From assembly GCA_018711625.1 (NCBI GenBank), contig DVID01000022.1:1-37653 (forward strand): DNA of 37,653 nt. Direction: 5' to 3'. The DNA comes from Candidatus Limicola stercorigallinarum. GTDB lineage: Bacteria > Actinomycetota > Coriobacteriia > Coriobacteriales > Coriobacteriaceae. Under the pieces are notes generated by a model that was not told the DNA's origin, made no database searches, and saw only the letters and a list, made by a program, of their open reading frames with translations. Positions 9,101 through 17,192 of the stretch are shown here, piece by piece (position 1 is the first letter of the stretch; each line of letters begins with the position of its first letter). Both the position numbers and the translations under genes were made by a program.

Positions 9101-9907
9101 CGTTTTGCTGAGCTTGCCACACGCCGCAAAACAGGTGCGGAGCGCCGGCAAATCGCGCGCCGAAGCCTGGAAGTCGGTAAGTGCCATAAGCGCCTGACGC
9201 GCCTCATCCACATTTGCGTAGGAGGGCGTCTCAGCAATAACCCGATACGCTTCGATGCAATCGATGGACGACGCGGCAGGCGGCACCAAGCGAAAGGCCT
9301 CAAAGCCGCCCACGGTGGCAGAAACCTTGGCAAGCAGGGCAAAGAGAATCCCCACCAGGTCGCTTATCGCTGTGGTAGCTCCCGCCGACTCCAGCACAAA
9401 CGCATCGAGCACAGCAGCGTGGGCGCCGCCACCTTGGGCGCTATCCGCAGCCACGCGACGCACCACATGCTCAACGGCAAGACGCTTCAAATCGTCGGCA
9501 TAGCCCACCACCGAAAACGCCGGATCAATCCCCAAATCGAGCGCATGGGCTCGAATGATGCGCGAGCACATGCCATGAATGGTCGAAATCCACGCATTGT
9601 CAACACGCTCCGCCTGGTCGGTGAGGCCCTGCTCGGTCAGAGCCGCCCGAATACGCTGTTTGAGCTCCTGTGCCGCCTTGTCGGTGAAGGTGATGGCAAG
9701 CACTTGATCGATGCTATCGAGAAACGGCTCAGGCACGCTTGGATCGGCCCAGTGCTCGCGTGGCTTTGACCCTGGGGTAAGCGCATAGAGCACGCGCTGC
9801 GTGAGCGTGAACGTTTTGCCCGAGCCAGCGCCTGCCGAAACAAAGAGCGGGCCCTCAAGCGTGCGCACGATGCGCTCTTGCTTTTTCTCCAACACAACGC
9901 GCGCCAT
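6194..9907 (-). CDS. addA: AddA-type helicase-nuclease
   Basis: A 1237-residue UvrD/RecB-like superfamily 1 helicase with a C-terminal RecB-family nuclease, partner of the upstream AddB-like protein in resecting double-strand breaks for RecA. Visible motifs: Walker A SAGAGSGKT at 24-32; Walker B MVDEFQDT near 358; GDAQQSIYRFRGAD near 390; LDVNYRSH; IHASKGLEFPVV near 730; YVAVTRARE near 827; then the nuclease with GAIDLLCTD near 1160 and VIDYKTGG near 1172, which holds the catalytic Asp and Lys. A roughly 55-residue Ala/Glu/Pro-rich linker (about 919-972) separates helicase and nuclease. The start ATG shares one base with the addB stop (TGATG), which implies translational coupling; AGAGG lies seven bases upstream. 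Confidence 0.93.
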   Translation of the reverse strand: MARVVLEKKQERIVRTLEGPLFVSAGAGSGKTFTLTQRVLYALTPGSKPREHWADPSVPEPFLDSIDQVLAITFTDKAAQELKQRIRAALTEQGLTDQAERVDNAWISTIHGMCSRIIRAHALDLGIDPAFSVVGYADDLKRLAVEHVVRRVAADSAQGGGAHAAVLDAFVLESAGATTAISDLVGILFALLAKVSATVGGFEAFRLVPPAASSIDCIEAYRVIAETPSYANVDEARQALMALTDFQASARDLPALRTCFAACGKLSKTARGMGKDEKAAVDAVRAARTAFFANAYLATKASALEELIPLARDVQREYNAIKRRQAVLDNDDLLTLAYDALASDPRVRAEFAGKFKMVMVDEFQDTAQQQVELVRLLCSPDGRELCTVGDAQQSIYRFRGADVSVFRTKKTEVEAEGVVCDLDVNYRSHADILSFADRIFEGGAANPLGRDFLHLVSCGEDRRGRARAVGEGTSRRQAVLVVGGTSDERAAAKAEEIARRFVRLRDEEGFCPGDMVILMARLSKADVYAQAVRAAGMPCVVSGGTSVFKRAPEVGVIGALLNVLANSDDGEQGLAPLLSSPLFGLGAQELLALATRRDLETDTIDVRSVTGDVLAEGEVLPEFGELPLLERARTIMRTAFARVGRDRMSSIVRDVVHASGWLKRLESGGPQEHAMAANVLKALAIVEEEECGRAYAPRVVAQAFAQHIENVKESPATLNGSDGDAVRIMTIHASKGLEFPVVAVAECDGITASSDRLQMGDRAGMVPWVVLPNRFMPASDRELLDELPPLDEDELASDQVPGHAAEAFAYLKHEAKCLDYEEAARLLYVAVTRAREVVILAMGAKYATELEPGHGTSLVGEVCARILPPDPALPDLPMLDATRLAFDNAHAGDYRLMLLNDISYPKKKPNRAFAAAEHPAGEAMDDSVEDSGCAGGAPEPEQESQAASVAAEGEPVAAMSAEQAEEPAPQEPTRSFALVWPRVPTGVVVPAVPPARGSYSYTSLAAALHAADEDRAPAVRAQQDDAGLATDDELVATAPVSAAAAAGRVAQMRNDAAASTEPAGDPTALGSAFHALAQWLVECGVNALPPERIEAQCRYWGLTPSQRARLNAALARWMGSAVRAEALAWPLVRAEVPFFSLGMEELSEQFGRYAEGAIDLLCTDPARPDEALVIDYKTGGNPAETAEQLHEKHALQARVYADVLHKAGYAHVTLKFVRVEVEDADHPGEPQVVTYTL

Positions 9908-12900
9908 CAGTGCCTCTTTTCGCACAGGGTGAACGGACAATACGTACAAGAATCAGACGCGGGCGCGGGCGCAACGTCTCCGCCTTCCAAGCGACCAAGC
10001 GCTGCGGCCACGCCTTCCTCAACATGGGCAAGCAAGTCGTGGAATGACCAGCTGCCGTCGTGTTTGGCAGCAGAACGCGGGCGCTTGATACCCGGATAAG
10101 GCGACACCTTGGTCTCGGTGAACGCCGGTGGCTCAGAAAGGACAAGCGCATCGCTCACGGCCCCCGCCGACTGAGGTCCGCGTGTAGCAAGATACACGGC
10201 ACCCTCGGCCGAACAGCCGCCCAGACGCTCCAAGGCGGTGGCATAGATGAGCGTCTGCACCTTAGGTGCACGGTCGGCATCGCGTCCCGGCAGCCAACCC
10301 TCAGGAATCTCCTCTCCATCCTCCAGCACCATTGTGGGGTCCGGACAAGCAAACTCCCCTACCGACGAGCGGTTTTTGTAGTCAATGACCACAAAGCGCT
10401 CGCCCGAGCCTGCATCGGGCGCCACATCAACGCGGTCGATACGCCCGCCCAGCGGGTGCCCGGCGTAGATGATGCCCTCCTTATCGAACGAACGCTCAAA
10501 ATATGCCGGCGTAAAGATGGAGAGGATGGTGGCCTCGTAGCGCACCACCTCGTGCAGCTTAGGCAGCATGGCCTCAATCTGGTTGCGTTCAAGCTCGTCG
10601 AGGGGTACCAAGCCGCTGCGTATCTGCTGGGGACGCTTCTCGCGCGCATACTTGCCATGCGTGTATTTGCCACGGGCGTGGTCGGAGCGTATCTCGGCAA
10701 ACGCCTCGTCCATCTCGGCCAAACACGCATCCACGTTATCGGGAGTCACGCGCATGAGCCCGCGCTCTATCAGGCGCTCGTGAAAGCGCTGCATAACGTC
10801 GTGCACAAAGTTGCCCATTTCAATGGGGCCAAACCCCACATCGAGCCGGCGCGTGGGAACGCGATTGTTGAGCAGCCACAAATAGGGGCACGAGAGATAG
10901 TTCTCAATCTGTGAGGCCGAAAGCGTACGCGGCACCACAGACCCACCCACCACGCGCGTGGAGGGTAGCACGTAAGGCACCACATGGGCATCGAGAGCGG
11001 AGATGCCACGGCGCGGCGCGTCATCCACGCGAGCCTCTTTGCCAAAAGCAGCATCGGCATTGGCAAAAAGGCTTCCCTCGTCGGGCAGCTCGGGAGCCGG
11101 TTGCAATATGCCCGCGGCACGCGCCGCTTCCTCAATCTCGGTGTAGGCAAAGGCGGGATAGCGGTCATCAGTATGCTCATCGTGCGCCACAAAGGCCAAG
11201 GTGGCGCACACGCCCGCCTCGGTAGCGTGGCGCATCTGGGCGCGCTGCGCGGCCGCACTCGGCAACGAGAGCGCGGCACACCCCAGCTTATCGGCGAGGA
11301 GCGTAAGCGCGGTTTCACGGCGCGCCAAGGGGTAGGAGGAGGCATCCGCATCGAGCAGAAGCACGTGGTCAAGCACACCCTCACGGCACGGCACACGGTT
11401 GAGCGTGCCCAGCTGCACTTCGGGCAGAACGCTGGTTTTTTCCGTGTCGCAAGCAGGAGCCGCATCCGCAACGGGCTCCATGGCGTACGAAGCCGACGTC
11501 GCAAGCTGGGGCAACATGAGCGCCGCTTCCTCCTCGGACACGCCGAGGCTCCGTGCCATCTCAAGGTATGCGCAAGCGGCATCAAGCGCCGCGCAGGCTG
11601 CCGTTTTGCCCGCCACACCCATGGCGCCAAACGCGGCAGGGGCCGCCACTTCAACGGCATCCCGCATGAGCTTAAGGGCGCGTGTATAGCGCCCGCGCGC
11701 CACGGCCTCAAACACCGAAGCCGCCACCACGGGACGGGGTTCCTCCCCCGCCTCATCCGCCCGGATACGCTCCCGGTTGGCCTCGCGGCTCTGTAAGCTT
11801 GCCAGCTCACGCATAAGCGTCTCGGCGCGCGTGGTGCGTGTCTTGCGCAGATGCGTGTCAAACGTACGTGCCACGCGCGCAGCACCTGCCCCCAAGCCAG
11901 AAAAAGGAGAACGCAACCAATCGACCAGCTCGGGCGCCGGCCACCATGCGCCCGGCTCTTCCTCGGCCATGCGCTTCGCAAGGTCAACGAGCATATAAAA
12001 GAGTTCTCCGGGGCGCGTACGCTCAAACGGCACCGATGCGCGCACGCGCGTGGTCACACCCTGAAGCGCCAGCCGCGGCGCCAGCTCGCGGAAGAGCGCA
12101 AGCGGATCGGGCGCGGCCACCGTCACGGGCGGTGCTACCTCGCCCTTCGCCGATGTTGCAACCGCCTCGCATGCCTTGAGCACAAGACGCGCATATGCTG
12201 CACCGCGCGCCGTGGGGCCCGCCACCGCAGCGGTCTGCACGTGTTGTGGGCACGTCCGTACCGCATCCGAAGGCTCACGCAGCGCTCTCGCACCGCGCCC
12301 AGCACCTCCAGCATCTTGCCCGGTGGCCACCACGGCACCGCGCTGCTCAAGCGCAGCGCTCACATCGCGCGCAAACGCGGCACCCTCCGGTTCAACAAGC
12401 ACAAGCACCGCGCCCTGTTGGGCAAGCACCGATAGCACATCAAGCAGGTAGGCAGGATACTCCCCTATGCCACTCACCACCACGGCGCGGGCGCAAGCGG
12501 GAACCGACGACGCCATCTGTGTGCCCAGCCTTGCCGCAGCAGTGGAAATCTCAATCAGGCCGCGGTCATGAACAAGCTCCGCATAGGCATCAACCTGGGA
12601 CAACAAGCGCTGCTCGGCGCTTGAGAGGCTCGAGCGCGTCTCGGGAGGCGTGGCCACAAGCTGAGGAAGGATGGTTTGCGCAGCCCGGGCAATGAGCTCA
12701 ACCACGCCACTGGTGAGCGTGGTCGCAGGCCCCTCTTGGACCGCAGCATGGGTGGCGAGCAGTGCACGCTCCGCCCCACCTATCACACGCTCGCCCGAGC
12801 CCATCAGCTCCCACAGGGCCGCAATCCATGCCTCGGGCGTAGCCACGTCAACCGCCATGCCATGGCCCATCTCGGCCAGGGCGCGGCGCCACGCATCGCG

Positions 12901-13023
12901 AGCCGCAAAGGTGGGCACCAAAACCGTTGCCCGCCCCGCGCGCGCCGCAAGGGCAGCAACCGAGGCTAGCTCGGCCTCGTGCGGAGACACGCAAGATGCA
13001 ACCGGGGCAAACGCGAGGGCCAT
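9907..13023 (-). CDS. addB: AddB-like nuclease/helicase subunit
   Basis: A 1038-residue partner of AddA. The C-terminal half is clear: SQIENYLSCPYLWLL near 705-720 (first iron-sulfur cysteine), a RecB-type nuclease with GRIDRVDV and VIDYKNRS near 880, and a closing Cys1026-x2-Cys1029-x4-Cys1034 that would complete an AddB-type 4Fe-4S staple. The N-terminal half looks like an inactivated helicase: LVPTFAARDAW is present, but I see no GxxGxGK[ST] Walker A where B. subtilis AddB has one. The chosen ATG (13023) has AAGGAG about six bases upstream. It is first in a two-gene operon with addA. The addB assignment rests on the Cys pattern and linkage rather than full-length similarity. Confidence 0.85.
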   Translation of the reverse strand: MALAFAPVASCVSPHEAELASVAALAARAGRATVLVPTFAARDAWRRALAEMGHGMAVDVATPEAWIAALWELMGSGERVIGGAERALLATHAAVQEGPATTLTSGVVELIARAAQTILPQLVATPPETRSSLSSAEQRLLSQVDAYAELVHDRGLIEISTAAARLGTQMASSVPACARAVVVSGIGEYPAYLLDVLSVLAQQGAVLVLVEPEGAAFARDVSAALEQRGAVVATGQDAGGAGRGARALREPSDAVRTCPQHVQTAAVAGPTARGAAYARLVLKACEAVATSAKGEVAPPVTVAAPDPLALFRELAPRLALQGVTTRVRASVPFERTRPGELFYMLVDLAKRMAEEEPGAWWPAPELVDWLRSPFSGLGAGAARVARTFDTHLRKTRTTRAETLMRELASLQSREANRERIRADEAGEEPRPVVAASVFEAVARGRYTRALKLMRDAVEVAAPAAFGAMGVAGKTAACAALDAACAYLEMARSLGVSEEEAALMLPQLATSASYAMEPVADAAPACDTEKTSVLPEVQLGTLNRVPCREGVLDHVLLLDADASSYPLARRETALTLLADKLGCAALSLPSAAAQRAQMRHATEAGVCATLAFVAHDEHTDDRYPAFAYTEIEEAARAAGILQPAPELPDEGSLFANADAAFGKEARVDDAPRRGISALDAHVVPYVLPSTRVVGGSVVPRTLSASQIENYLSCPYLWLLNNRVPTRRLDVGFGPIEMGNFVHDVMQRFHERLIERGLMRVTPDNVDACLAEMDEAFAEIRSDHARGKYTHGKYAREKRPQQIRSGLVPLDELERNQIEAMLPKLHEVVRYEATILSIFTPAYFERSFDKEGIIYAGHPLGGRIDRVDVAPDAGSGERFVVIDYKNRSSVGEFACPDPTMVLEDGEEIPEGWLPGRDADRAPKVQTLIYATALERLGGCSAEGAVYLATRGPQSAGAVSDALVLSEPPAFTETKVSPYPGIKRPRSAAKHDGSWSFHDLLAHVEEGVAAALGRLEGGDVAPAPASDSCTYCPFTLCEKRH

Positions 13024-13101
13024 GAGTTCTCCTTCCTTGTGATTACGCACCCATGATACCCGCGCGTGCGGACATACACAGCGCGGCTCCCAAGGACAGC
13101 A

Positions 13102-13138
13102 GATTCCCCGCTTGAGCACACGGCTCAGGCGGGGAATC
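13102..13138 (-). terminator. Hairpin terminator after GNAT gene
   Basis: Bases 13102-13117 pair with 13123-13138 in a 16-bp stem (one G-T wobble, 5-nt loop). The hairpin lies between the GNAT stop at 13181 and the addB start, so the yerC-GNAT and addBA units are probably transcribed separately. No T-run follows. Confidence 0.6.
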
Positions 13139-13180
13139 CATAGGTACTGTAATCTTGCGGGCGCAGGGCGCGCTCAAGCT

Positions 13181-13711
13181 TCATGCGCACGAGGTGGAGC
13201 GCTCCATAATGTAGTCGTCCATGACAAAGCCCGAGCCGATGTCGGTCTCCACGGCATCAATCGTGGTGAATCCACAGCCACGATAGGCCCTAATTCCCAG
13301 CTCGTTGTACTTGTTCACCGTGAGGTACATGGCCTTGAGGCCACGATCGCACAGGAGCTCGTCATACGCCTCGATGATGGCGCGCGCAAACCCGCGGCCG
13401 CGCTCAGGCGCCAAAAGATAGATCTTCGAGATAAAGAACCGATCGGTCTCGGGCTCCACGTGGCCACCGGTATAGCCCACCACGCGGCCATCGTCCGCTG
13501 CATGCACAAACCAATACTCATAGGCATGATCGCGCATATCGCGCACAATCGCCTCAAGCGACTGAAACTGCTCGACCATGTATTCCGTTTGCGCCACTCC
13601 CAGATGCGCCGGCCAATACTCACGCCAAATCTCGCCCGCTAGTGCGGCTAGGCGCTCCTGACCAGCAGCATCGACCACCGGCTCAAGCTCAATCGCGTCG
13701 CGCCACGCCAC
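13181..13711 (-). CDS. GNAT family N-acetyltransferase
   Basis: A single-domain GNAT acetyltransferase of about 176 residues that transfers an acyl group from acetyl-CoA to an unidentified amine. The acetyl-CoA pyrophosphate-binding loop is visible as LLAPERGRGFARAIIEAY, preceded by the strand FFISKIYLL and followed by YLTVNKYNELGIRAYRGCGF, the usual motif B region. There is no membrane segment. The start is uncertain: a GTG at 13711 begins one base after the yerC stop, and a TTG at 13729 would overlap yerC by 17 bases. I chose the GTG, but neither has a well-placed ribosome site, which suggests translational coupling to yerC. The substrate cannot be predicted. Confidence 0.85.
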   Translation of the reverse strand: MAWRDAIELEPVVDAAGQERLAALAGEIWREYWPAHLGVAQTEYMVEQFQSLEAIVRDMRDHAYEYWFVHAADDGRVVGYTGGHVEPETDRFFISKIYLLAPERGRGFARAIIEAYDELLCDRGLKAMYLTVNKYNELGIRAYRGCGFTTIDAVETDIGSGFVMDDYIMERSTSCA

Positions 13712-13712
13712 G

Positions 13713-14012
13713 CTACTCGCCGTCCTCAAGGCGAATCAGCATACGGCGATACCCACCGTACTCACCATTGAGCGCTTTGGAAACACGGCTGACCGTAGTT
13801 GACGAGGCACCGGTTCGTGCCTGTACCGCAACATAAGGTTCGCCCTCGTCAAGGTAACGTGCCACCTGCAAACGCTGGGCAAAGTCGCAGATTTCGCGCG
13901 GGGTGCAGAGATCGGTGAGGAATGCGCGAACGTCCGCCTCGCCGTCGAGCAGCGAAAACGCGTGCACAAGCTGACGAACGTCGGGCCGTTCAAACATAGT
14001 TTCGATATTCAT
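13713..14012 (-). CDS. yerC: YerC/YecD TrpR-like DNA-binding protein
   Basis: A 99-residue protein of the YerC/YecD family, related to the Trp repressor fold. The N-terminal helices (VRQLVHAFSLLDGEADVRAFLTDL) lead to the conserved CTPREICDFAQRLQVARYL segment and then a helix-turn-helix at about residues 60-82 (VAVQARTGASSTTVSRVSKAL). The closing GGYRRML is typical of the family. It is predicted to be a cytosolic DNA-binding regulator; the ligand and target genes are not established by the sequence. The ATG at 14012 has only a weak GGTGG upstream. The acetyltransferase gene follows with essentially no gap, so the two form an operon. Confidence 0.88.
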   Translation of the reverse strand: MNIETMFERPDVRQLVHAFSLLDGEADVRAFLTDLCTPREICDFAQRLQVARYLDEGEPYVAVQARTGASSTTVSRVSKALNGEYGGYRRMLIRLEDGE

Positions 14013-14234
14013 GCGACGCCACCAAATCTAGTTAAACGAGTGACCTGAACATCGTGCCTGCTCAGGTAAACATGCAATACATCGCAGGAGGATGCCGAGC
14101 CCGGCCCCTCCAAGACCCAAGCAGTGTAGCACGTCACCATACTAAAGCACTATGTATAACTTGTGGGCTTACATGCATACTACAGACGGTAAACGGCCCT
14201 AGACACTACGGCAATGGACGGCACGTGAATGGAC

Positions 14235-14254
14235 GCCGCAACATACGATGCGGC
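14235..14254 (-). terminator. Small hairpin after apbE
   Basis: GCCGCA (14235-14240) pairs with TGCGGC (14249-14254) about 40 bases past the apbE stop, before yerC. It has a 6-bp stem and 8-nt loop with no T-run. I see nothing else definite in the 279-base stretch 14013-14291. Confidence 0.3.
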
Positions 14255-14291
14255 CTGTGTCACGAACGCCCGCAAAGAGGAGACGCTTTCG

Positions 14292-15356
14292 TTACCATTG
14301 CGGCAGTGTAGGCACAATGCGCAACTTATCAGCAATACCACTCGTCCAGCGCACCTCGTCCGCCTCACTCACCAGCACGGCCTCCACGCCCTCAAGCTCC
14401 TCAATGAACGCAAGCGCGGCATCCATGCCAAACATAAAGGCCGTGGTGGACCATCCATCGCAGTCGAGAGAACGCGCTGCCACAATAGTGGCGCTCGCCA
14501 CATCGGTATGCGCCGGCATGCCGGTCGCAGGGTCGATAATGTGATGATAGGTAACGCCCCCGCGTGTAAAGCGGCGCTCGTGTGTTCCGCTCGTGACTAC
14601 CGATCCGTCCGCAAGCGCGATGACCGCTCGATTGTGCGCCGGATCGAATGGGTTCACCACGCCAATCTTCCAAGGGTCACCAACATGCACAGGCGGCCGA
14701 TGCCCGCAATCCTCAGGCCGGCCCCCCGCGATGAGCACATTGCCACCTAGGTTCATGGCAAACCGCTCAACCCCATGTGCGCGCAACACGCCGGCCAGCT
14801 CGTCGGCAATGTAGCCTTTGGCAATGCCGCCCAAGTCGAGCACCGTCTGTGGGTCAGTGATGGCAAGCGTGGGTACGCCGTCCTCCTCAGCCACCACAAT
14901 GCGCTCGTATCCCACATGAGGCAGGGCGCGCGCAAGCGCCAGCGATGACGGAACAACACCCGTATGAAAATCCCAGAGCGAGGTGATGGTGCCCATGGTG
15001 ATGTCAAAATGCCCCTGGCTACGAGCGCAATACGCAAGCGCTTTCGTGACCAGGTCGGCCGTCTCAGGCGCCACCGGCACCGCCTCGGGCGCCGCAGCAT
15101 GGGCGCGCGAAATGTCGGAATCGGGCCGGGTGCGCGAAAACAGATGCTCATAGCGGCAGCACGCCGCCCGAAAGGCCTCAAGCGCGGTATCCAGGCGCTC
15201 CTGCACCGCCGGGTCGCTCACATCCTCACCATCACCGGGATACACATGCACATGAACGCCCGTGTTGAAGATGAAAAACGCGATCACGCGCGAGCCGTCA
15301 ATGCCCGCCTCGGGCTGCGCAGCCGCCGGATCGCCATACCTATAGTGCTGCACCAT
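14292..15356 (-). CDS. apbE: ApbE FAD:protein FMN transferase
   Basis: A 354-residue ApbE-family enzyme, which covalently attaches FMN from FAD to Thr/Ser residues of target flavoproteins such as Rnf/Nqr subunits or secreted flavin carriers. Family landmarks are visible: FSRTRPDSDISRAHA, GHFDITMGTITSLWDFH, the LDLGGIAKGYIADEL segment, FAMNLGGNVLIAGG, and the late VVTSGTHERRF...YHHIIDPATGMPA block that holds the metal-binding Asp/Thr region. No signal peptide or lipobox is present, unlike many ApbE proteins, so it looks cytosolic. The ATG at 15356 was chosen because AGGTGG lies six bases upstream. No obvious flavinylation target is encoded in the window. Confidence 0.92.
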   Translation of the reverse strand: MVQHYRYGDPAAAQPEAGIDGSRVIAFFIFNTGVHVHVYPGDGEDVSDPAVQERLDTALEAFRAACCRYEHLFSRTRPDSDISRAHAAAPEAVPVAPETADLVTKALAYCARSQGHFDITMGTITSLWDFHTGVVPSSLALARALPHVGYERIVVAEEDGVPTLAITDPQTVLDLGGIAKGYIADELAGVLRAHGVERFAMNLGGNVLIAGGRPEDCGHRPPVHVGDPWKIGVVNPFDPAHNRAVIALADGSVVTSGTHERRFTRGGVTYHHIIDPATGMPAHTDVASATIVAARSLDCDGWSTTAFMFGMDAALAFIEELEGVEAVLVSEADEVRWTSGIADKLRIVPTLPQW

Positions 15357-15561
15357 GAACAACCACCTCGCATCATGCGCCTCTGCACAGGGAGTAGCTT
15401 ACCCCATGCGAGGCACCCGCGATGCCAAGGCGTGCTCATGCGAGCCGTGTGTGCGCAGCTCACATCCTGGCGACAAGAGCTCCGCGGCACCCGTGTCCAG
15501 CCATGCGCCACGAGACAGCGCACTGCCGTTCCATCTTCGCACGATAAACCTGCGTCGCTCC

Positions 15562-15972
15562 CTACGACAGCCCGTTCAGCAGATCCGCCACCGTGATGTT
15601 ATCCAAATAGGAGCTGATACGATTGTTGAGCTCAGCCCAAAGCGGGCGCGTGGAACAGTCCTCGGCATGCGGGCAGGTGGGACAATCGTTTTCCAAACAG
15701 CCCACCGGCGCGATGGTTCCCTCGGTAAGCCGCAAAACCTCGCCCACCGTGTACTCCTCGGGCGCTCGCGACAACCGGTATCCCCCGCCCTTGCCGCGCA
15801 TACCTGAAAGCAAATTGTTACGCACCAAAACAGCAAGGATGTTTTCGAGGTACTTCTCCGAAATTCCCTGGCGCTCGGCAACTTCTTTCAGGGGCACACG
15901 TCCATCTCCCTGATGCCGGGCAAAATCAACCAAAACGCGCAGTGCATAACGACCTTTTGTGGAGACTAGCAC
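15562..15972 (-). CDS. Rrf2 family regulator (CymR/IscR-like)
   Basis: A 136-residue Rrf2 repressor. The winged helix is clear: STKGRYALRVLVDFA, then VPLKEVAERQGISEKYLENILAVLVRNNLL as the helix-turn-helix, then GMRGKGGGYRLSR as the wing. Four cysteines follow (92, 97, 100 and 106) in the place where IscR holds its 2Fe-2S ligands, whereas CymR is normally cysteine-free there. It may therefore sense iron-sulfur status, redox or nitric oxide. It is divergent from cysK-mnmA, so control of cysteine and sulfur genes is likely by position. The GTG at 15972 was chosen because AAAGGGGG lies eight bases upstream; another in-frame GTG at 15981 is too close to that site. Confidence 0.9.
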   Translation of the reverse strand: MLVSTKGRYALRVLVDFARHQGDGRVPLKEVAERQGISEKYLENILAVLVRNNLLSGMRGKGGGYRLSRAPEEYTVGEVLRLTEGTIAPVGCLENDCPTCPHAEDCSTRPLWAELNNRISSYLDNITVADLLNGLS

Positions 15973-16036
15973 GACTAACACCCCCTTTGTTTATTTCAGG
16001 ATACACCAGTTGCGCGTACCATGCAGCCCTTCGTTG

Positions 16037-16046
16037 ACCAATTGGT
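16037..16046. promoter_or_regulatory. Palindrome in Rrf2/cysK divergent region
   Basis: ACCAATTGGT is a perfect 10-bp palindrome, overlapped by TTGACC on the left and followed by an AT-rich stretch. A related half-site (AATTGGTT) appears near 16089. It lies in the 268-base region between the Rrf2 gene and cysK and is a candidate Rrf2 operator. No consensus CymR box is recognisable, so this is inference from position and symmetry. Confidence 0.35.
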
Positions 16047-16177
16047 ATAAATTGTCAGTGCCTCTGTGCTATTTATTCCTATCAATGAAATTGGTTGCAA
16101 ACAGTGGGTAGCATGGCGCTCAGAGCTTTCGCGAGCGCGTGGCGCCGATACTCGTCCAGCATCCATGCTGCGGGTAA

Positions 16178-16206
16178 TTGACCCCACGCGACCTGCGGAA
16201 GACAAT
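16178..16206 (+). promoter_or_regulatory. Putative cysK promoter
   Basis: TTGACC (16178-16183) and GACAAT (16201-16206) are spaced by 17 bases, giving a predicted start near 16213 and a leader of about 28 bases before the cysK ATG. The -35 matches consensus at five of six positions; the -10 is only moderate. Confidence 0.45.
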
Positions 16207-16240
16207 CGAACGTACGCCATCTTGTATCCAAGGAGAGATC

Positions 16241-17179
16241 ATGGGCAACATGTATACATCTATCGACCAGCTTATCGGACACACGCCGTTGCTTGAGCTT
16301 TCGCACATCGAAAAGGCCGAGGGCCTGCGGGCGCGTGTACTTGCCAAGCTGGAGAGCTTCAACCCGGGCGGCTCTGCCAAGGACCGCATCGCGCGCGCCA
16401 TGCTCGACGCCGCCGAGGAGGCGGGCGTCCTCACGCCGGGTGAAGGCACGGTCATCGAGCCCACCTCGGGCAACACAGGCATCGGCCTTGCCATGGTTGC
16501 CGCCGCGCGCGGCTATCGCGCCGTGATTGTGATGCCCGACACCATGAGCATCGAGCGCCGCCGCCTGGTTGCCGCCTATGGCGCCGAGGTGGTGCTCACG
16601 CCGGGCGCCAAGGGCATGGCCGGCGCCATCGAGCGGGCAAACGAGCTTGCGCGCTCCATCCCCCAGAGCATCGTGGCAGGCCAGTTTGACAACCCGGCTA
16701 ACCCCAATGCCCACTACGCCACCACCGGCCCCGAGATTTGGGAAGACACCGATGGCAACGTGGATATTCTGGTTGCCGGCGTAGGCACGGGTGGCACCAT
16801 CACGGGCGCAGGTTCCTACCTTAAGGAGAAGAACCCTGCACTCAAAGCGGTTGCCGTGGAACCCGAAGCCTCGCCCGTACTTTCGGGCGGCACCGCTGGC
16901 CCGCACAAGATCCAGGGCATTGGCGCCGGCTTTGTGCCCCAGGTACTCGATACGGCCATCTACGATGAGATTGTGACCGTCTCGGCCGAAGACGCCTTTG
17001 CCACCGGCCGTATGTTGGGCGCCCGCGAGGGCGTGCTGGCGGGCATCTCTTCGGGAGCGGCGCTTTGGGCCGCACTGGAAGAGGCCAAGAAACCCGAGAA
17101 CGAAGGCAAGACCATTGTGGTTGTGCTGGTGGATACGGGCGAACGTTACCTCTCGACCGATCTTTTTGCCAACGAGTAG
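16241..17179 (+). CDS. cysK: Cysteine synthase A
   Basis: O-acetylserine sulfhydrylase, 312 residues, a PLP enzyme of fold type II that makes cysteine from O-acetylserine and sulfide in the cytosol. Visible are the N-terminal IGHTPLLEL, the PLP lysine in [12 protein letters not shown], the substrate-binding loop [14 protein letters not shown], the phosphate-binding [12 protein letters not shown], and [10 protein letters not shown] near the C terminus. Length is normal for the family. The ATG at 16241 has AAGGAG five bases upstream; a second ATG three codons in is possible. mnmA follows after 13 bases. No serine acetyltransferase gene is in the window. Confidence 0.95.
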   Translation: MGNMYTSIDQLIGHTPLLELSHIEKAEGLRARVLAKLESFNPGGSAKDRIARAMLDAAEEAGVLTPGEGTVIEPTSGNTGIGLAMVAAARGYRAVIVMPDTMSIERRRLVAAYGAEVVLTPGAKGMAGAIERANELARSIPQSIVAGQFDNPANPNAHYATTGPEIWEDTDGNVDILVAGVGTGGTITGAGSYLKEKNPALKAVAVEPEASPVLSGGTAGPHKIQGIGAGFVPQVLDTAIYDEIVTVSAEDAFATGRMLGAREGVLAGISSGAALWAALEEAKKPENEGKTIVVVLVDTGERYLSTDLFANE

Positions 17180-17192
17180 CCCGAGGCATTCC

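Noticed and set aside
16241-17179. A T-box or S-box riboswitch ahead of cysK
   Set aside because: The leader from the predicted start is only about 28 bases, too short for either riboswitch, and no specifier or SAM-box motif is seen.
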